NCBI RefSeq assembly: GCF_020141465.1
Contig: NZ_JAHSPD010000001.1
Span: 62,001 to 126,000, forward strand
Reading direction: 5' to 3'
Origin: Roseovarius carneus
GTDB taxonomy: Bacteria; Pseudomonadota; Alphaproteobacteria; Rhodobacterales; Rhodobacteraceae
DNA length: 64,000 bases
Shown here: one piece after another, positions 37,562 to 46,900 of the stretch
Layout of the letters: each line of letters starts with the position of its first letter
Numbering within the stretch: the stretch's first letter is position 1
The notes under the pieces: generated by a model
Database searches by the model: none
What the model was told of the DNA's origin: nothing
What the model saw: the letters and a program-made list of their open reading frames with translations, nothing else
Translations under genes and position numbers: made by a program

Positions 37562-38290
37562 TCAGAGCCCGGCATTGACGCGGCGCACCGTTTCGATCCG
37601 CTGCGCGTTGGGCGGGTGCGTGCCCAGAAACCGATCACCAGGATCGGCGGCGCGATCAAAATAGGCGACGCCACGTACCGGGTCATAGCCAGCCTTATGG
37701 GTGATCACCGCGCCCAGCGCATCCGCCTCAAGCTCAAACTCTTTGGAATAGGTGCGCGCGCCCACGGACGCGCCCATGTTGATAGCCTGATCCACGGCCA
37801 GTTGCCCGCCGCCTGCAATCGCCGCGAGGCCGCCCATCAAAATCGCGCCAGCCGCCGCACTTTGCTGCTTGCGCGCGAGGTGTCCGCGAATGTGGTGCGC
37901 CGCCTCGTGGCCCAGAACAAAAGCGATCTCGTCACGGTTCTGCATCTCGGCAATAAGCGCCACGTTAAAGCCGATAATGGGCCGCCCGTCCCGGTCCAGT
38001 GTCTGAAATGCGTTGGCGGGCTGATTCGGGCGATCATCTACGACGATTTTGAAATCACAGTTGAGCCCTTGGGTGCGGGCCATGCATTCACGCTCGGCCA
38101 CGGGCTCGACCCCTGCGACGACCGCTTGAAATTGCGAAATGGAGGCAGAGGAAAGCTGCGTGGGCTTTGGCGCCGCTTGGGCGGCAGGGCGGGGCTGGCT
38201 CGGGGGCTGGGTCGTGGTGACGCAGCCCGCAAGCGAGAGCGCACAGGCCAGCGCGATCAAAGGGGAGCGAAGGGGGGCAAAAGAGCGCAT
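37562..38290 (-). CDS. M48-family metalloprotease, lipoprotein
   Basis: A 242-residue zinc protease of the periplasm. The signal ends in a lipobox (ALSLAGC), followed by a Pro/Gln-rich linker. The zinc site is HEAAHH with the downstream glutamate in FELEADALG, the M48 arrangement; GTHPPNAQRIETV closes the domain. It is like BepA-type and YcaL-type outer-membrane quality-control proteases but without a TPR domain. The substrate is unknown. Confidence 0.9.
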   Translation of the reverse strand: MRSFAPLRSPLIALACALSLAGCVTTTQPPSQPRPAAQAAPKPTQLSSASISQFQAVVAGVEPVAERECMARTQGLNCDFKIVVDDRPNQPANAFQTLDRDGRPIIGFNVALIAEMQNRDEIAFVLGHEAAHHIRGHLARKQQSAAAGAILMGGLAAIAGGGQLAVDQAINMGASVGARTYSKEFELEADALGAVITHKAGYDPVRGVAYFDRAADPGDRFLGTHPPNAQRIETVRRVNAGL

Positions 38291-38400
38291 GACGCAGCCT
38301 CATTGGAACCTACCAAGATATGCTAACCCGTCTTGCGGGTAAGGGCCAGACGCATCGCGCATGGCTTGCAAAGAGCTGCCAATCGGCTAGGGTTTGGCTC

Positions 38401-38637
38401 ATGTTTTCCATTGAGCATGAATTTGATGCGACAGTTGTGACCCTTGTGGATGAGGGCGCTGAGCCGTTGCAGGAAGACGTCGTGATCAACGCGTTCTCAG
38501 AATGTATCACGGTAGAGCAATTTGATGCGCGCACAGGACGCGTGCAGAAGATTACGCTGTCGATTGGGCAGATGCGTGATCTGGCAGCCGCACTCGATCT
38601 GCCCGAGGGGGTCTATGCGCGGGTCGCCCCCGGCTAA
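38401..38637 (+). CDS. Small conserved protein of unknown function
   Basis: A 78-residue protein starting at MFSIEHEFDATVVTLVDEGA. It appears to be a compact alpha/beta domain with no membrane segment and one Cys (FSECITVEQFDAR). It resembles a conserved roseobacter hypothetical. The longer frame to 38320 has no supporting ribosome site. Divergent from the M48 gene. Confidence 0.7.
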   Translation: MFSIEHEFDATVVTLVDEGAEPLQEDVVINAFSECITVEQFDARTGRVQKITLSIGQMRDLAAALDLPEGVYARVAPG

Positions 38638-38780
38638 GGTTGCTTTGGTCGATCCCTCTAGGGTCTTTGCGCGGTCTTTAAGCCACCCATCTTCAAGCCC
38701 CCAACTTCGCGGTGCACGGCCCTTGACCCTTGCAGCGTTCATGCAGACATAGAAGGCCAGCGCAGCATCCCGGAGGCCCT

Positions 38781-39359
38781 ATGCCCGATCCCAATCCCGC
38801 CGTCCTTGATTTCCTCGCCACACGCCGCTCGCGCCCGGCCAAGACGCTGAGCCTGCCTGTGCCGGACCGGGCCGCGCTGAAGCCGATGCTGGAGATGGCC
38901 GCGCGCAGCCCCGATCATGGAAAGCTGGAGCCGTGGCGGTTTATCGTGCTGGAGCGTGCCGCGTTGGAGCGGTTGGGCGCTTTGGTGGCACCTTGCGGAG
39001 CCGCGTTGGGGCGCACGCCCGAGGATATCGAGAAGGCAGATAGGCAATATTCGCAGGCGCATCTGGCCGTGGCGGTGATCGCGGTAGAACGCGCCTCAGA
39101 GAAGATCCCCGCAATCGAGCAGACCTATTCCGCCGGGGCCGTGTGTCTGGCACTTTTGAATGCGGCGCTGGCCAGCGGTTGGGGCGCAAATTGGCTCAGC
39201 GGCTGGCCCAGCCATGACCGCGGCTTCGTGGAAGCCGGGCTTGACCTCGCGCCGCATGAGCGTGTCGCGGGAATGATCCATATCGGCACGCAAACCGCCC
39301 AGCCGCCCGAGCGTCCACGCCCAGACATGGACGCGATCACAACATGGCTCTCCGCATGA
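38781..39359 (+). CDS. Nitroreductase-family oxidoreductase
   Basis: A 192-residue FMN-dependent protein, short form, acting as a dimer. The N-terminal FLATRRSRPAKTL and the SPDHGKLEPWRFIVL segment match the FMN-binding motifs (RRS, and P-x-xxxNxQPWrF) with His-Gly in place of the commoner Asn-x-Gln, as in the YdjA-type subgroup. Start at 38781 has a GGAGG site. It overlaps the EI24 gene by 4 nt. Substrate unknown. Confidence 0.9.
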   Translation: MPDPNPAVLDFLATRRSRPAKTLSLPVPDRAALKPMLEMAARSPDHGKLEPWRFIVLERAALERLGALVAPCGAALGRTPEDIEKADRQYSQAHLAVAVIAVERASEKIPAIEQTYSAGAVCLALLNAALASGWGANWLSGWPSHDRGFVEAGLDLAPHERVAGMIHIGTQTAQPPERPRPDMDAITTWLSA

Positions 39360-40084
39360 TCTTCACCTCGTTTTTCAAGGCCTTGGCGCAGATGACCGAC
39401 CCGCGCTTTCGCCGGGTTTTGGTGATGGGTGTTGGGCTGACGATCGCGCTCTTGGTGGCGGCCACAGCGGGCGTGCTGGGCCTGATTGGTTGGCTCACGG
39501 GCGAGACGAGTACCCTGCCCCTGATCGGGGAGGTGACATGGGTCAACGACGTGCTGGGCTGGGGCGGGCTGGCCTTGATGCTGGTGCTGTCGGTCTTTTT
39601 GATGGTGCCCGTGGCCTCAGCGATCATATCGCTTTTCTTGGAGGATGTGGCGCAAGCGGTGGAGGATAGGCACTATCCCGGCTTGCCGCCCGCACCGAGC
39701 GTTCCCTGGAGCGAAGCGCTCCGCGATACGGTGGGCTTCCTCGGCATCTTGATCGCAGCCAATATCGCGGCCTTGCTGCTCTATGTTCTGCTGCCCTTCG
39801 CCGCGATTGTGATCTTCTGGGGCCTCAACGGCTATCTTCTGGGCCGCGAGTATTTTCAGTTGGCCGCGATGCGCCGGATCGGGCGGGCAAATGCCAAGGC
39901 GCTGGCCAAGCGCAACCGTGGCAAAATCTGGCTCGCCGGGGTGCTGATGGCAATGCCGCTTTCTATTCCGCTCGTAAATCTCGTGATCCCCATTTTAGGG
40001 GCCGCGACGTTTACTCACCTGTTCCATTCGGTTCAAACGGGCCGGGGCCAAAACGCGCATAAAGATCAATATCATCAAGGCTGA
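39356..40084 (+). CDS. EI24/CysZ-like membrane protein
   Basis: A 242-residue membrane protein with four main hydrophobic segments (VLVMGVGLTIALLVAATAGV, LALMLVLSVFLMVPVASAII, and others) in the EI24 pattern (ISLFLEDVAQAVEDRHYPGL; LNGYLLGREYFQLAAMRR). CysZ relatives import sulfate, but most family members are unassigned. The ATG at 39356 gives the classic ATGA overlap with the nitroreductase stop; 39344 is an alternative start. Its 3' end runs 74 nt into the convergent DUF1467 gene. Confidence 0.85.
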   Translation: MIFTSFFKALAQMTDPRFRRVLVMGVGLTIALLVAATAGVLGLIGWLTGETSTLPLIGEVTWVNDVLGWGGLALMLVLSVFLMVPVASAIISLFLEDVAQAVEDRHYPGLPPAPSVPWSEALRDTVGFLGILIAANIAALLLYVLLPFAAIVIFWGLNGYLLGREYFQLAAMRRIGRANAKALAKRNRGKIWLAGVLMAMPLSIPLVNLVIPILGAATFTHLFHSVQTGRGQNAHKDQYHQG

Positions 40085-40310
40085 TCACGCCGCCAAGGAT
40101 GATCCACGCAAGGATCGCCCAAAGCACGCAGGATATGCCCGTTGTGATCCACGCCTTTTTCTTCAGATCATGCCGCTGCGGTGAGCCATGATGCGTGCCG
40201 GGCACGGTGGTCCCAGCCTCACCTTGGGTCTGAAGCTTGATCGGGATCGCGATGAGATATGTCATCGACCAGATGATTGCATAAAGAACGATGCCAGAGA
40301 CGGGACCCAT
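40011..40310 (-). CDS. DUF1467 membrane protein
   Basis: A 99-residue protein with two membrane helices (GIVLYAIIWSMTYLIAIPIK and ITTGISCVLWAILAWIILGG) and a short cytoplasmic loop between (GTHHGSPQRHDLKKK). It matches DUF1467, a family that follows mce in alphaproteobacteria. The start overlaps the mce stop by 1 nt (TGATG), so it is translationally coupled. Its 3' end overlaps the convergent EI24 gene by 74 nt. Confidence 0.88.
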   Translation of the reverse strand: MGPVSGIVLYAIIWSMTYLIAIPIKLQTQGEAGTTVPGTHHGSPQRHDLKKKAWITTGISCVLWAILAWIILGGVISLDDIDLYARFGPGPFEPNGTGE

Positions 40311-40714
40311 CAGACTTGCTCCAACTCGACAAGGCACCCGTTGAAATCCTTGGGATGCAGGAAAAGAACAGGCTTGCCATGGGCCCCGATCTTGGGCTCA
40401 CCGCCGCCCAGAACGCGCGCGCCCTCGCTCAGCAGATGGTCGCGCGCGGCGAGGATATCGTCCACCTCGTAGCAGACATGGTGGATGCCGCCCGAGGGGT
40501 TTTTGTCCAAAAACCCTTGGATGGGAGAGGCCTCGCCCAGCGGGTAGAGCAATTCGATCTTGGTATTGGGCAGTTCGATGAAAATCACGGTCACGCCATG
40601 GTCCGGCTCATCCTGCGGCGCGCCCACATTTGCACCCAAAGCGCTGCGGTATTGGTTCGCCGCCGCCTCTAGGTCTGGCACGGCGATGGCAACGTGGTTC
40701 AGGCGTCCGATCAT
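40310..40714 (-). CDS. mce: Methylmalonyl-CoA epimerase
   Basis: Interconverts (2S)- and (2R)-methylmalonyl-CoA in propionyl-CoA assimilation and the ethylmalonyl-CoA pathway. From ATG 40714 (MIGRLNHVAIAVPDLEAAAN) it has 134 residues in the vicinal-oxygen-chelate fold. Metal ligands are visible: His in LNHVAIAV, His in GIHHVCYEV and Glu in LVELEQV. Coupled to the DUF1467 gene. Confidence 0.95.
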   Translation of the reverse strand: MIGRLNHVAIAVPDLEAAANQYRSALGANVGAPQDEPDHGVTVIFIELPNTKIELLYPLGEASPIQGFLDKNPSGGIHHVCYEVDDILAARDHLLSEGARVLGGGEPKIGAHGKPVLFLHPKDFNGCLVELEQV

Positions 40715-40880
40715 GGCTGTCTCCTTCATATCTGTGTCACGTTATGGGGCGACAGGGGGGCCAAGACAAGGACAGGGGGTGCGCGCCAAACAATTCGTTT
40801 CAAATTTAGTCGTGCGCGTTAACCGCTCGTTAGCCAACGAGACGTAACGATTGGGACCTATGTAGCGACAGGAGACAGAC

Positions 40881-41597
40881 ATGGACGATCTTGCCGGATT
40901 TGCCCCGACACTCAGCCCCACTGCGGCGCGCCCCCTTTTGGGCATGACGATTCTGGTGGTCGAGGATAGCCTTTATGCGTGCGATGCGATGCGGCTGATG
41001 TGCCTTCATAGCGGGGCGCGTATCCGGCGGGCCGATTGTCTGCGCTCCGCGCGGCGTCACCTTCAGGTCTATCGCCCCTCTGCGGTGGTGATTGACGTGG
41101 GCCTGCCCGATGGCTCAGGTGTGGAGCTTATCCGCGAATTGGCCAATGCGCGGCCCCGTGTCATCTCCATTCTGGCCACCAGCGGCGAAGATACAGCCCG
41201 TGTGGCCGCTCTGGCGGCGGGGGCCGATGGTTTCCTGCCCAAGCCTGTTCTCAATCTCGGGACGTTTCAACAGGCCGTTCTGGCCACCCTGCCCGAGGAT
41301 CGCCGCCCGTCCGGGCCGCGCGTGGTTCGTGATGAGTTGATCTCGCCCGACCCGATGGCCTACCGCGACGACATGATTCACGTCTCAAACCTGCTCGATG
41401 CCTCCCCGGACAAGCGCGTGGTGCGCTATCTCGCGCAATTCATCTGCGGCGTTGCACGCTCAGCCGAAGACGCGCAACTCGCCGCCGCCGCCACCGCACT
41501 CAGCGAGGCCGGCAGTGACGGATCAGGGCTCGACACGCGGCTGGCACGGGTTGCGGGCCTCGTGCAGGAGCGGCTGAATGATCGCGCTGTGATGTAG
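40881..41597 (+). CDS. Response regulator without a recognised output domain
   Basis: A 238-residue protein. Residues about 22-140 form a receiver domain: acidic pocket LVVEDS, phosphoacceptor Asp72 (VVIDVGLPDGSG), conserved Ser/Thr in ILATSGED and Lys in FLPKPVL. The C-terminal 90 residues (VSNLLDASPDKRVVRYLAQF, ARSAEDAQLAAAATALSEAG) are helical and have no DNA-binding or enzymatic signature. No histidine kinase is adjacent. Confidence 0.85.
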   Translation: MDDLAGFAPTLSPTAARPLLGMTILVVEDSLYACDAMRLMCLHSGARIRRADCLRSARRHLQVYRPSAVVIDVGLPDGSGVELIRELANARPRVISILATSGEDTARVAALAAGADGFLPKPVLNLGTFQQAVLATLPEDRRPSGPRVVRDELISPDPMAYRDDMIHVSNLLDASPDKRVVRYLAQFICGVARSAEDAQLAAAATALSEAGSDGSGLDTRLARVAGLVQERLNDRAVM

Positions 41598-41677
41598 GCG
41601 CGCACCCTTTCGCGAATAGGTGCAATCGCGCGGCCCCCTGCCTATATTGCGTTTGGGTGGGTGAGAGGAGCGGTGCG

Positions 41678-43054
41678 GTGTTTGACCCTGAGCGCGCGGA
41701 AAAGCGGTTTGGCTGCGGCTTGGCACCCGGCATTGCGGGGCCAGCAAGCGCGGCCGAGATCATGGAGCGCCTGCGCGCGCCCGACGAGGCGGCAGCGGCC
41801 TTTCCCATCCCCACCTTTTCCCAAGTGCTGCCCCGCCTGCGGGGTCTACAACTGGCACGTCAGGCCCGTAGGACCACCGCCACGGACACGGCGCGCGCCG
41901 AGACGCTTGAGAGCTACCGGGCGCTCCGCAAAGCGCTCCGCCTTGATGCCACGCGCTGGGGCGGGCATGTGCTTTTGCGCCGCGCACTGACCCGCGACGG
42001 ATTGCGCGAACGGCTCACCGCCTTCTGGGCCGATCATTTCACCGCGCGCGGCGATGGGCAGCTTTGGGGGCTTGTGCAGCTGCCATACGTGGAGGAGGCC
42101 GTGCGCCCCCACGTGACGGGCCGTTTCGGGGACATGCTGCGCGCCGTGATGACCCAGCCGTTGATGCTCAGCTATCTCGATCAGCATCGCTCCGCCGGGG
42201 CAAACAGCCCCATCGGGCAGGCGCGTGGGCGCGGGCTGAACGAGAACCTCGCGCGCGAAATGCTGGAGCTGCATACGCTGGGCGCAGATGGTCCGTATAC
42301 TCAGGCTGATGTGACCGAGCTTGCCAAGCTGCTGACCGGCCTCACCTTTCATATGGAGCGCGGGTTCGAGTTTCGGCCCAATCTGGCAGAGCCGGGGGCA
42401 GAGACGGTGCTTGGCATAAGCTATGGCGGTGAAACCGCGCGGCTGGCCGATATCTATGCCGCGCTTGACGCACTTGCCGCACACCCGGCAACGGCTGCGC
42501 ATGTTGCGCGCAAACTGGCCGTGCATTTTATCTCGGACAGGCCAGATGCGGCGTTGGTGGATGCTTTGAGTGGTGTATTTCAATCGACGGATGGCGATCT
42601 GGCCGCGCTGACCGAAGCGCTGCTCACCCACCCGGCCGCGTGGCAGCCCGAGGCACGTAACGTGAAACGCCCGGTCGATTTCATCGGCAGCGCGCTGCGC
42701 GCCCTCGATCTGGTGCCGCGCCACATCCCCCTCACTGCCCCGCGCAAGATGGACGCCCTTTTTACCGCACCCATGACGCTTATGGGCCAGCCGCCGGGCC
42801 AGCCCCCCGGCCCCGATGGCTTTGCGGAGGACGATCTCGACTGGATCACACCACAGCGTCTGGCCGCGCGGATCAGCTGGGCCATGACAGCGCCCTTCCA
42901 GATCCGCCGCGCCCTGCCCCGGCCCGAGGAGTTTGCCCGCGCGGCCCTTGGCATAGATATCCCCGCCCCCGTCCGCTCCGCCGCCTTGGGGGCCGAGACG
43001 CGCGCCGAGGGGATCGGCCTTATCCTCGCGTCCCCAGCATTTCAGAGGGTCTGA
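41678..43054 (+). CDS. DUF1800 family protein
   Basis: A 458-residue protein of the DUF1800 family (LTAFWADHFTARGDGQLWGL; LNENLAREMLELHTLGADGP; VTELAKLLTG), the segment LARE-LLELHT being the family hallmark. DUF1800 genes occur in pairs with DUF1501 across bacteria; function is unknown. The best start is the GTG at 41678 (FDPERAEKRFGCG), with a GAGGAG site 7 nt upstream. No signal peptide is visible. It is 3 nt before the DUF1501 gene. Confidence 0.88.
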   Translation: MFDPERAEKRFGCGLAPGIAGPASAAEIMERLRAPDEAAAAFPIPTFSQVLPRLRGLQLARQARRTTATDTARAETLESYRALRKALRLDATRWGGHVLLRRALTRDGLRERLTAFWADHFTARGDGQLWGLVQLPYVEEAVRPHVTGRFGDMLRAVMTQPLMLSYLDQHRSAGANSPIGQARGRGLNENLAREMLELHTLGADGPYTQADVTELAKLLTGLTFHMERGFEFRPNLAEPGAETVLGISYGGETARLADIYAALDALAAHPATAAHVARKLAVHFISDRPDAALVDALSGVFQSTDGDLAALTEALLTHPAAWQPEARNVKRPVDFIGSALRALDLVPRHIPLTAPRKMDALFTAPMTLMGQPPGQPPGPDGFAEDDLDWITPQRLAARISWAMTAPFQIRRALPRPEEFARAALGIDIPAPVRSAALGAETRAEGIGLILASPAFQRV

Positions 43055-43057
43055 GCC

Positions 43058-44257
43058 ATGCCCAAACTTACCCGCCGCCACATGCTCGCCCTTGGATGCT
43101 CCGCCGCCGCAAGCCCCCTGATGACGCCCGTCACCTTCGCGAGCACACCGGGAGAGAACCGCCTTGTGGTGATCATCCTGCGCGGGGCGATGGACGGCCT
43201 TGATGCGGTGCGTCCCATAGGTGATCCCGGCCTTGCCACCTTACGGGGCGGTATGGGAAAAGACGCTGATCTTGATGGCTTTTTCGGCCTGCACCCTGCA
43301 CTCAGCCCGCTCCTCCCGCTCTGGACCAAGGGCCAATTGAGCGCCGTGCATGCCGTCTCCACCCCCTACCGCGACAGGCGCAGCCATTTCGACGGGCAGG
43401 ATCTTTTGGAGGCGGGCATGGGGATGGACGCGCTGGGGCAAACCCGCGATGGCTGGCTAAACCGCTTGCTCAGCCTGATGCCCGGCGCCGAGGCCGAGAC
43501 GGCCTATGCGATTGGCCGCGCAGACATGTTGCTCACGCGCGGCGCGTCCCCGGTGGCCAATTGGGCCCCCGATGCGGCCCTCACGCTCAGCCCGCAGGCC
43601 AAGATGTTGCTGGAGCGCGTGCTGCATGACGACCCGCTCTTTCGCATCGCGGCGCTGGAGGCAATTTCGCTGTCCCAAGCGGGTCTGCCCGAAGGCGAGG
43701 AGATCACCGAGGGCGATATGATGAACGCGATGGCGCAAAGCAGCCGCCGCGCGCAGCGCGCAGCCGCCCCCACGGAGATCGCCCGTTTCGCGGCCTCCCG
43801 GCTTCGCGGCGACACGCGGATCGCGGCCTTCTCGCTAGCCGGGTTTGACACTCATGCGCGACAGGATCGCAACCTGCCCCGCGCGCTGGAGCGGCTGACC
43901 GAGGCGGTGCTTACCCTCCAAGAGACCCTCGGCACGGTCTGGGAAAAAACCGCGATTGTCGCGGTGACGGAGTTTGGCCGCACCGCGCGGCTCAACGGCT
44001 CGGGCGGGACGGATCACGGCACGGCGGGCGCGATGATCCTTGCAGGTGGTGCGCTGAATGGCGGGCGCGTTATCACCGATTGGCCGGGCCTGAGCGAGGC
44101 GGATCTCTACCAACGCCGCGATCTGCGGCCCACGCGAGACCTGCGCGCGCATCTTGCTTGGATACTACGCCCGATGTTTGACGTATCCGAGGCCGATCTC
44201 ACCCGCACCGTGTTCCCGGGCCTTGATATGGGGGCGGACCCTCGGATTATCTTTTGA
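43058..44257 (+). CDS. DUF1501 family protein, Tat-exported
   Basis: A 399-residue protein with a twin-arginine signal (LTRRHMLALGCSAAASPLM). The DUF1501 body belongs to the alkaline-phosphatase superfamily (LVVIILRGAMDGLDAVRPIG; VVTEFGRTA-like AVTEFGRTARLNGSGGTDHG; late DIGADPRIIF-like DMGADPRIIF). The DxGGTDHG region carries possible metal ligands. Enzyme activity is unproven. It starts 3 nt after the DUF1800 stop, so they are cotranscribed. Confidence 0.9.
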   Translation: MPKLTRRHMLALGCSAAASPLMTPVTFASTPGENRLVVIILRGAMDGLDAVRPIGDPGLATLRGGMGKDADLDGFFGLHPALSPLLPLWTKGQLSAVHAVSTPYRDRRSHFDGQDLLEAGMGMDALGQTRDGWLNRLLSLMPGAEAETAYAIGRADMLLTRGASPVANWAPDAALTLSPQAKMLLERVLHDDPLFRIAALEAISLSQAGLPEGEEITEGDMMNAMAQSSRRAQRAAAPTEIARFAASRLRGDTRIAAFSLAGFDTHARQDRNLPRALERLTEAVLTLQETLGTVWEKTAIVAVTEFGRTARLNGSGGTDHGTAGAMILAGGALNGGRVITDWPGLSEADLYQRRDLRPTRDLRAHLAWILRPMFDVSEADLTRTVFPGLDMGADPRIIF

Positions 44258-44320
44258 AAATCCGCTTTTATTCTCAGCCCTGCCCTGCCTATCATCACCC
44301 AGCATACTGAGGATATCGTA

Positions 44321-45043
44321 ATGACAGATCCCCGCCCCGTTGGCCCCCTCCTCCCCAGGTGGACGCCGCCACCCGCGCCGACCGGGGCCATGATGGACGG
44401 GCGCTATGTCCGGCTGGAGCGGCTGGATGCGGACACCCATGCCGCCCTGCTGTTTCGGGCCTTTGATGGGCATGACTGGGTTTGGGATTACATGCCTGCC
44501 GGGCCGTTTGCCTCCTCGGCGCAGTTTCACCGCTGGATGAAGGAGGTCACGGGTTCGCAGGATTTCGTGTTTCATGCGATATTCGACAAGGAAAGCGGCG
44601 CTTTCAGCGGCTTTGCCTCTTACCTGCGCATACAACCTGCGGCGGGCTCCATCGAGGTGGGCTGGATCGCCATGGCCCCCGGCTTGCAGCGGACGCGGGC
44701 CGCGACCGAGGCGATGTATCTGATGATGAAATGGGCTTTTGAGGCGGGATACAGGCGGTATGAGTGGAAATGCGATGCGCTCAACCGGCCCTCGCGGCGC
44801 GCGGCGCAGCGGCTTGGGCTGACCTATGAGGGGGTGTTTCGGCAGGCCACCGTGGTCAAGGGGCGCAACCGCGACACGGCGTGGTTTGCGGCGATTGACG
44901 GCGAATGGCCCGCGCTGGACGAGGCGTTTCGGCTCTGGCTTGATCCGTCGAATTTCGGGCCGGACGGGCAGCAGCGCGAGCGGCTGAGCGATCTCACCCG
45001 CCTTGTGCGCGGCGGGGAAGATCCTCTTCTTTCAACGCGTTAG
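44321..45043 (+). CDS. GNAT-family N-acetyltransferase
   Basis: A 240-residue acetyltransferase of the RimJ/RimL type. Conserved features: [18 protein letters not shown] at the start, [20 protein letters not shown] around the acetyl-CoA site, and the ending segment [20 protein letters not shown] then [20 protein letters not shown]. The substrate, protein or small molecule, is unknown. Its stop codon overlaps the convergent aspS stop. Confidence 0.9.
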   Translation: MTDPRPVGPLLPRWTPPPAPTGAMMDGRYVRLERLDADTHAALLFRAFDGHDWVWDYMPAGPFASSAQFHRWMKEVTGSQDFVFHAIFDKESGAFSGFASYLRIQPAAGSIEVGWIAMAPGLQRTRAATEAMYLMMKWAFEAGYRRYEWKCDALNRPSRRAAQRLGLTYEGVFRQATVVKGRNRDTAWFAAIDGEWPALDEAFRLWLDPSNFGPDGQQRERLSDLTRLVRGGEDPLLSTR

Positions 45044-46815
45044 TCTTTCGGGATGACGCGCAGATTCAGGTCCATCAGCTGATCCGCTGCAGGCTCTGAC
45101 GGTGCGTTCATCATCAGATCCTCGGCGCGCTGGTTCATCGGGAACATGATGACCTCGCGGATATTCGCCTCATCGGCCAGAAGCATCACGATCCGGTCGA
45201 TCCCGGCGGCGCAGCCCCCATGCGGCGGCGCGCCGTATTGGAACGCGTTGACCATCCCGCCGAAGCGTTTTTCGACCTCGTCCTTGCCGTATCCGGCAAT
45301 CTCGAAGGCTTTGAACATGATCTCGGGGCGGTGGTTCCGAATGGCACCTGACACAAGCTCATAGCCGTTGCACGCCAGATCATATTGATATCCCAGCACT
45401 TTCAGTGGATCTCCCTCAAGCGCCTCCATCCCGCCTTGCGGCATGGAAAACGGGTTATGCTCAAAATCAATCCGGCCTGTTTCCTCGTCACGCTCGTAAA
45501 TCGGGAAGTCCACGATCCACGCAAAGGCAAAGCGGTTCTCGTCGGTCAGGCCAAGCTCATTGCCAATCTCCACGCGCGCCTTGCCCGCGACGGTCTCAAA
45601 CGCTTTGGGCTTGCCACCAAGGAAGAACGCCGCGTCGCCCACGCCAAGGCCAAGCTGTTGGCGGATGGCTTCCGTGCGCTCTGAGCCGATGTTTTTGGCG
45701 AGGGGGCCTGCGGCTTCCATCCCTTCGCCCTGATCGCGCCAGAAAATATACCCCATCCCCGGCAGCCCTTCTTTTTGCGCAAAGGCGTTCATGCGGTCGC
45801 AGAACTTGCGCGACCCTCCGCCCGGCGCTGGGATGGCGCGGATTTCCGTCCCCTCCTGCTCCAGCAATTTAGCAAAGATCGCAAAGCCGGAGCCTGCGAA
45901 ATGCTCGGAGACGACCTGCATCTTGATCGGGTTGCGCAGGTCGGGCTTGTCGGTGCCATACCAGAGGGCTGCGTCGGCGTAGGAAATCTCCGGCCACTCC
46001 TGATCGACTGTGCGCCCGCCGCCGAACTCCTCGAAAATGCCGGTGAGCACCGGCTGGATCGTGTCGAACACGTCTTGTTGCTCGACAAAGGACATCTCAA
46101 GATCAAGCTGGTAGAAATCCGTGGGCGAGCGGTCGGCGCGGGGGTCTTCGTCGCGGAAACACGGCGCGATCTGGAAATATTTGTCAAAGCCCGAGACCAT
46201 GATCAGCTGTTTGAACTGCTGCGGGGCCTGCGGCAGGGCGTAGAATTTGCCGGGATGCAACCGCGAGGGCACCAGAAAATCGCGCGCGCCTTCGGGGCTG
46301 GAGGCGGTGATGATCGGCGTCTGGTATTCCCGGAACGCTTGGTCCCACATGCGGCGACGCATGGAGGCGACCACGTCCGAGCGCAGCGTCATGTTGCGCT
46401 GCATCACCTCGCGGCGCAGGTCGAGATAGCGATATTTGAGGCGCGTTTCCTCAGGATATTCCTGATCGCCAAACACGATCAAAGGCAGCTCCTTGGCGGA
46501 ACCCAGAACCTCAACCGCGCGAACAAACACCTCGATCTCGCCGGTGGGAATTTTTCCGTTCACGAGAGACGCATCGCGCGCCTTCACCTCACCATCAATG
46601 CGGATGCACCATTCGGAACGGAGCTTTTCCACATCGCCAAACGCCGCGCTATCAGGATCGCAGAGCAGTTGCGTCATACCGTAATGATCGCGCAGATCGA
46701 CGAAGAGAACCCCGCCATGGTCGCGGATCCGGTGGACCCAACCCGACAGGCGGACCGTCTCGCCCACGTTGGATTTGCTCAAGGCCGCGCAGGTATGGCT
46801 GCGATATGCGTGCAT
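45040..46815 (-). CDS. aspS: Aspartate--tRNA(Asp/Asn) ligase
   Basis: Class II synthetase of 591 residues from the ATG at 46815 ([20 protein letters not shown]). The N-terminal OB-fold is followed by the catalytic domain with motif 2 ([20 protein letters not shown]), the bacterial GAD insertion and motif 3 ([20 protein letters not shown]). In alphaproteobacteria lacking AsnRS it usually also charges tRNA-Asn, which is repaired by GatCAB. The 98-codon upstream extension of the frame is not homologous. Confidence 0.97.
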   Translation of the reverse strand: MHAYRSHTCAALSKSNVGETVRLSGWVHRIRDHGGVLFVDLRDHYGMTQLLCDPDSAAFGDVEKLRSEWCIRIDGEVKARDASLVNGKIPTGEIEVFVRAVEVLGSAKELPLIVFGDQEYPEETRLKYRYLDLRREVMQRNMTLRSDVVASMRRRMWDQAFREYQTPIITASSPEGARDFLVPSRLHPGKFYALPQAPQQFKQLIMVSGFDKYFQIAPCFRDEDPRADRSPTDFYQLDLEMSFVEQQDVFDTIQPVLTGIFEEFGGGRTVDQEWPEISYADAALWYGTDKPDLRNPIKMQVVSEHFAGSGFAIFAKLLEQEGTEIRAIPAPGGGSRKFCDRMNAFAQKEGLPGMGYIFWRDQGEGMEAAGPLAKNIGSERTEAIRQQLGLGVGDAAFFLGGKPKAFETVAGKARVEIGNELGLTDENRFAFAWIVDFPIYERDEETGRIDFEHNPFSMPQGGMEALEGDPLKVLGYQYDLACNGYELVSGAIRNHRPEIMFKAFEIAGYGKDEVEKRFGGMVNAFQYGAPPHGGCAAGIDRIVMLLADEANIREVIMFPMNQRAEDLMMNAPSEPAADQLMDLNLRVIPKD

Positions 46816-46900
46816 CGTTTTCCCCTTTTTGCGTCCTTCGGGGACACGGAATTCGGTAGGGGCCGATACACATTGCCCGACGCGTAAAGTCAAGGGGCGC

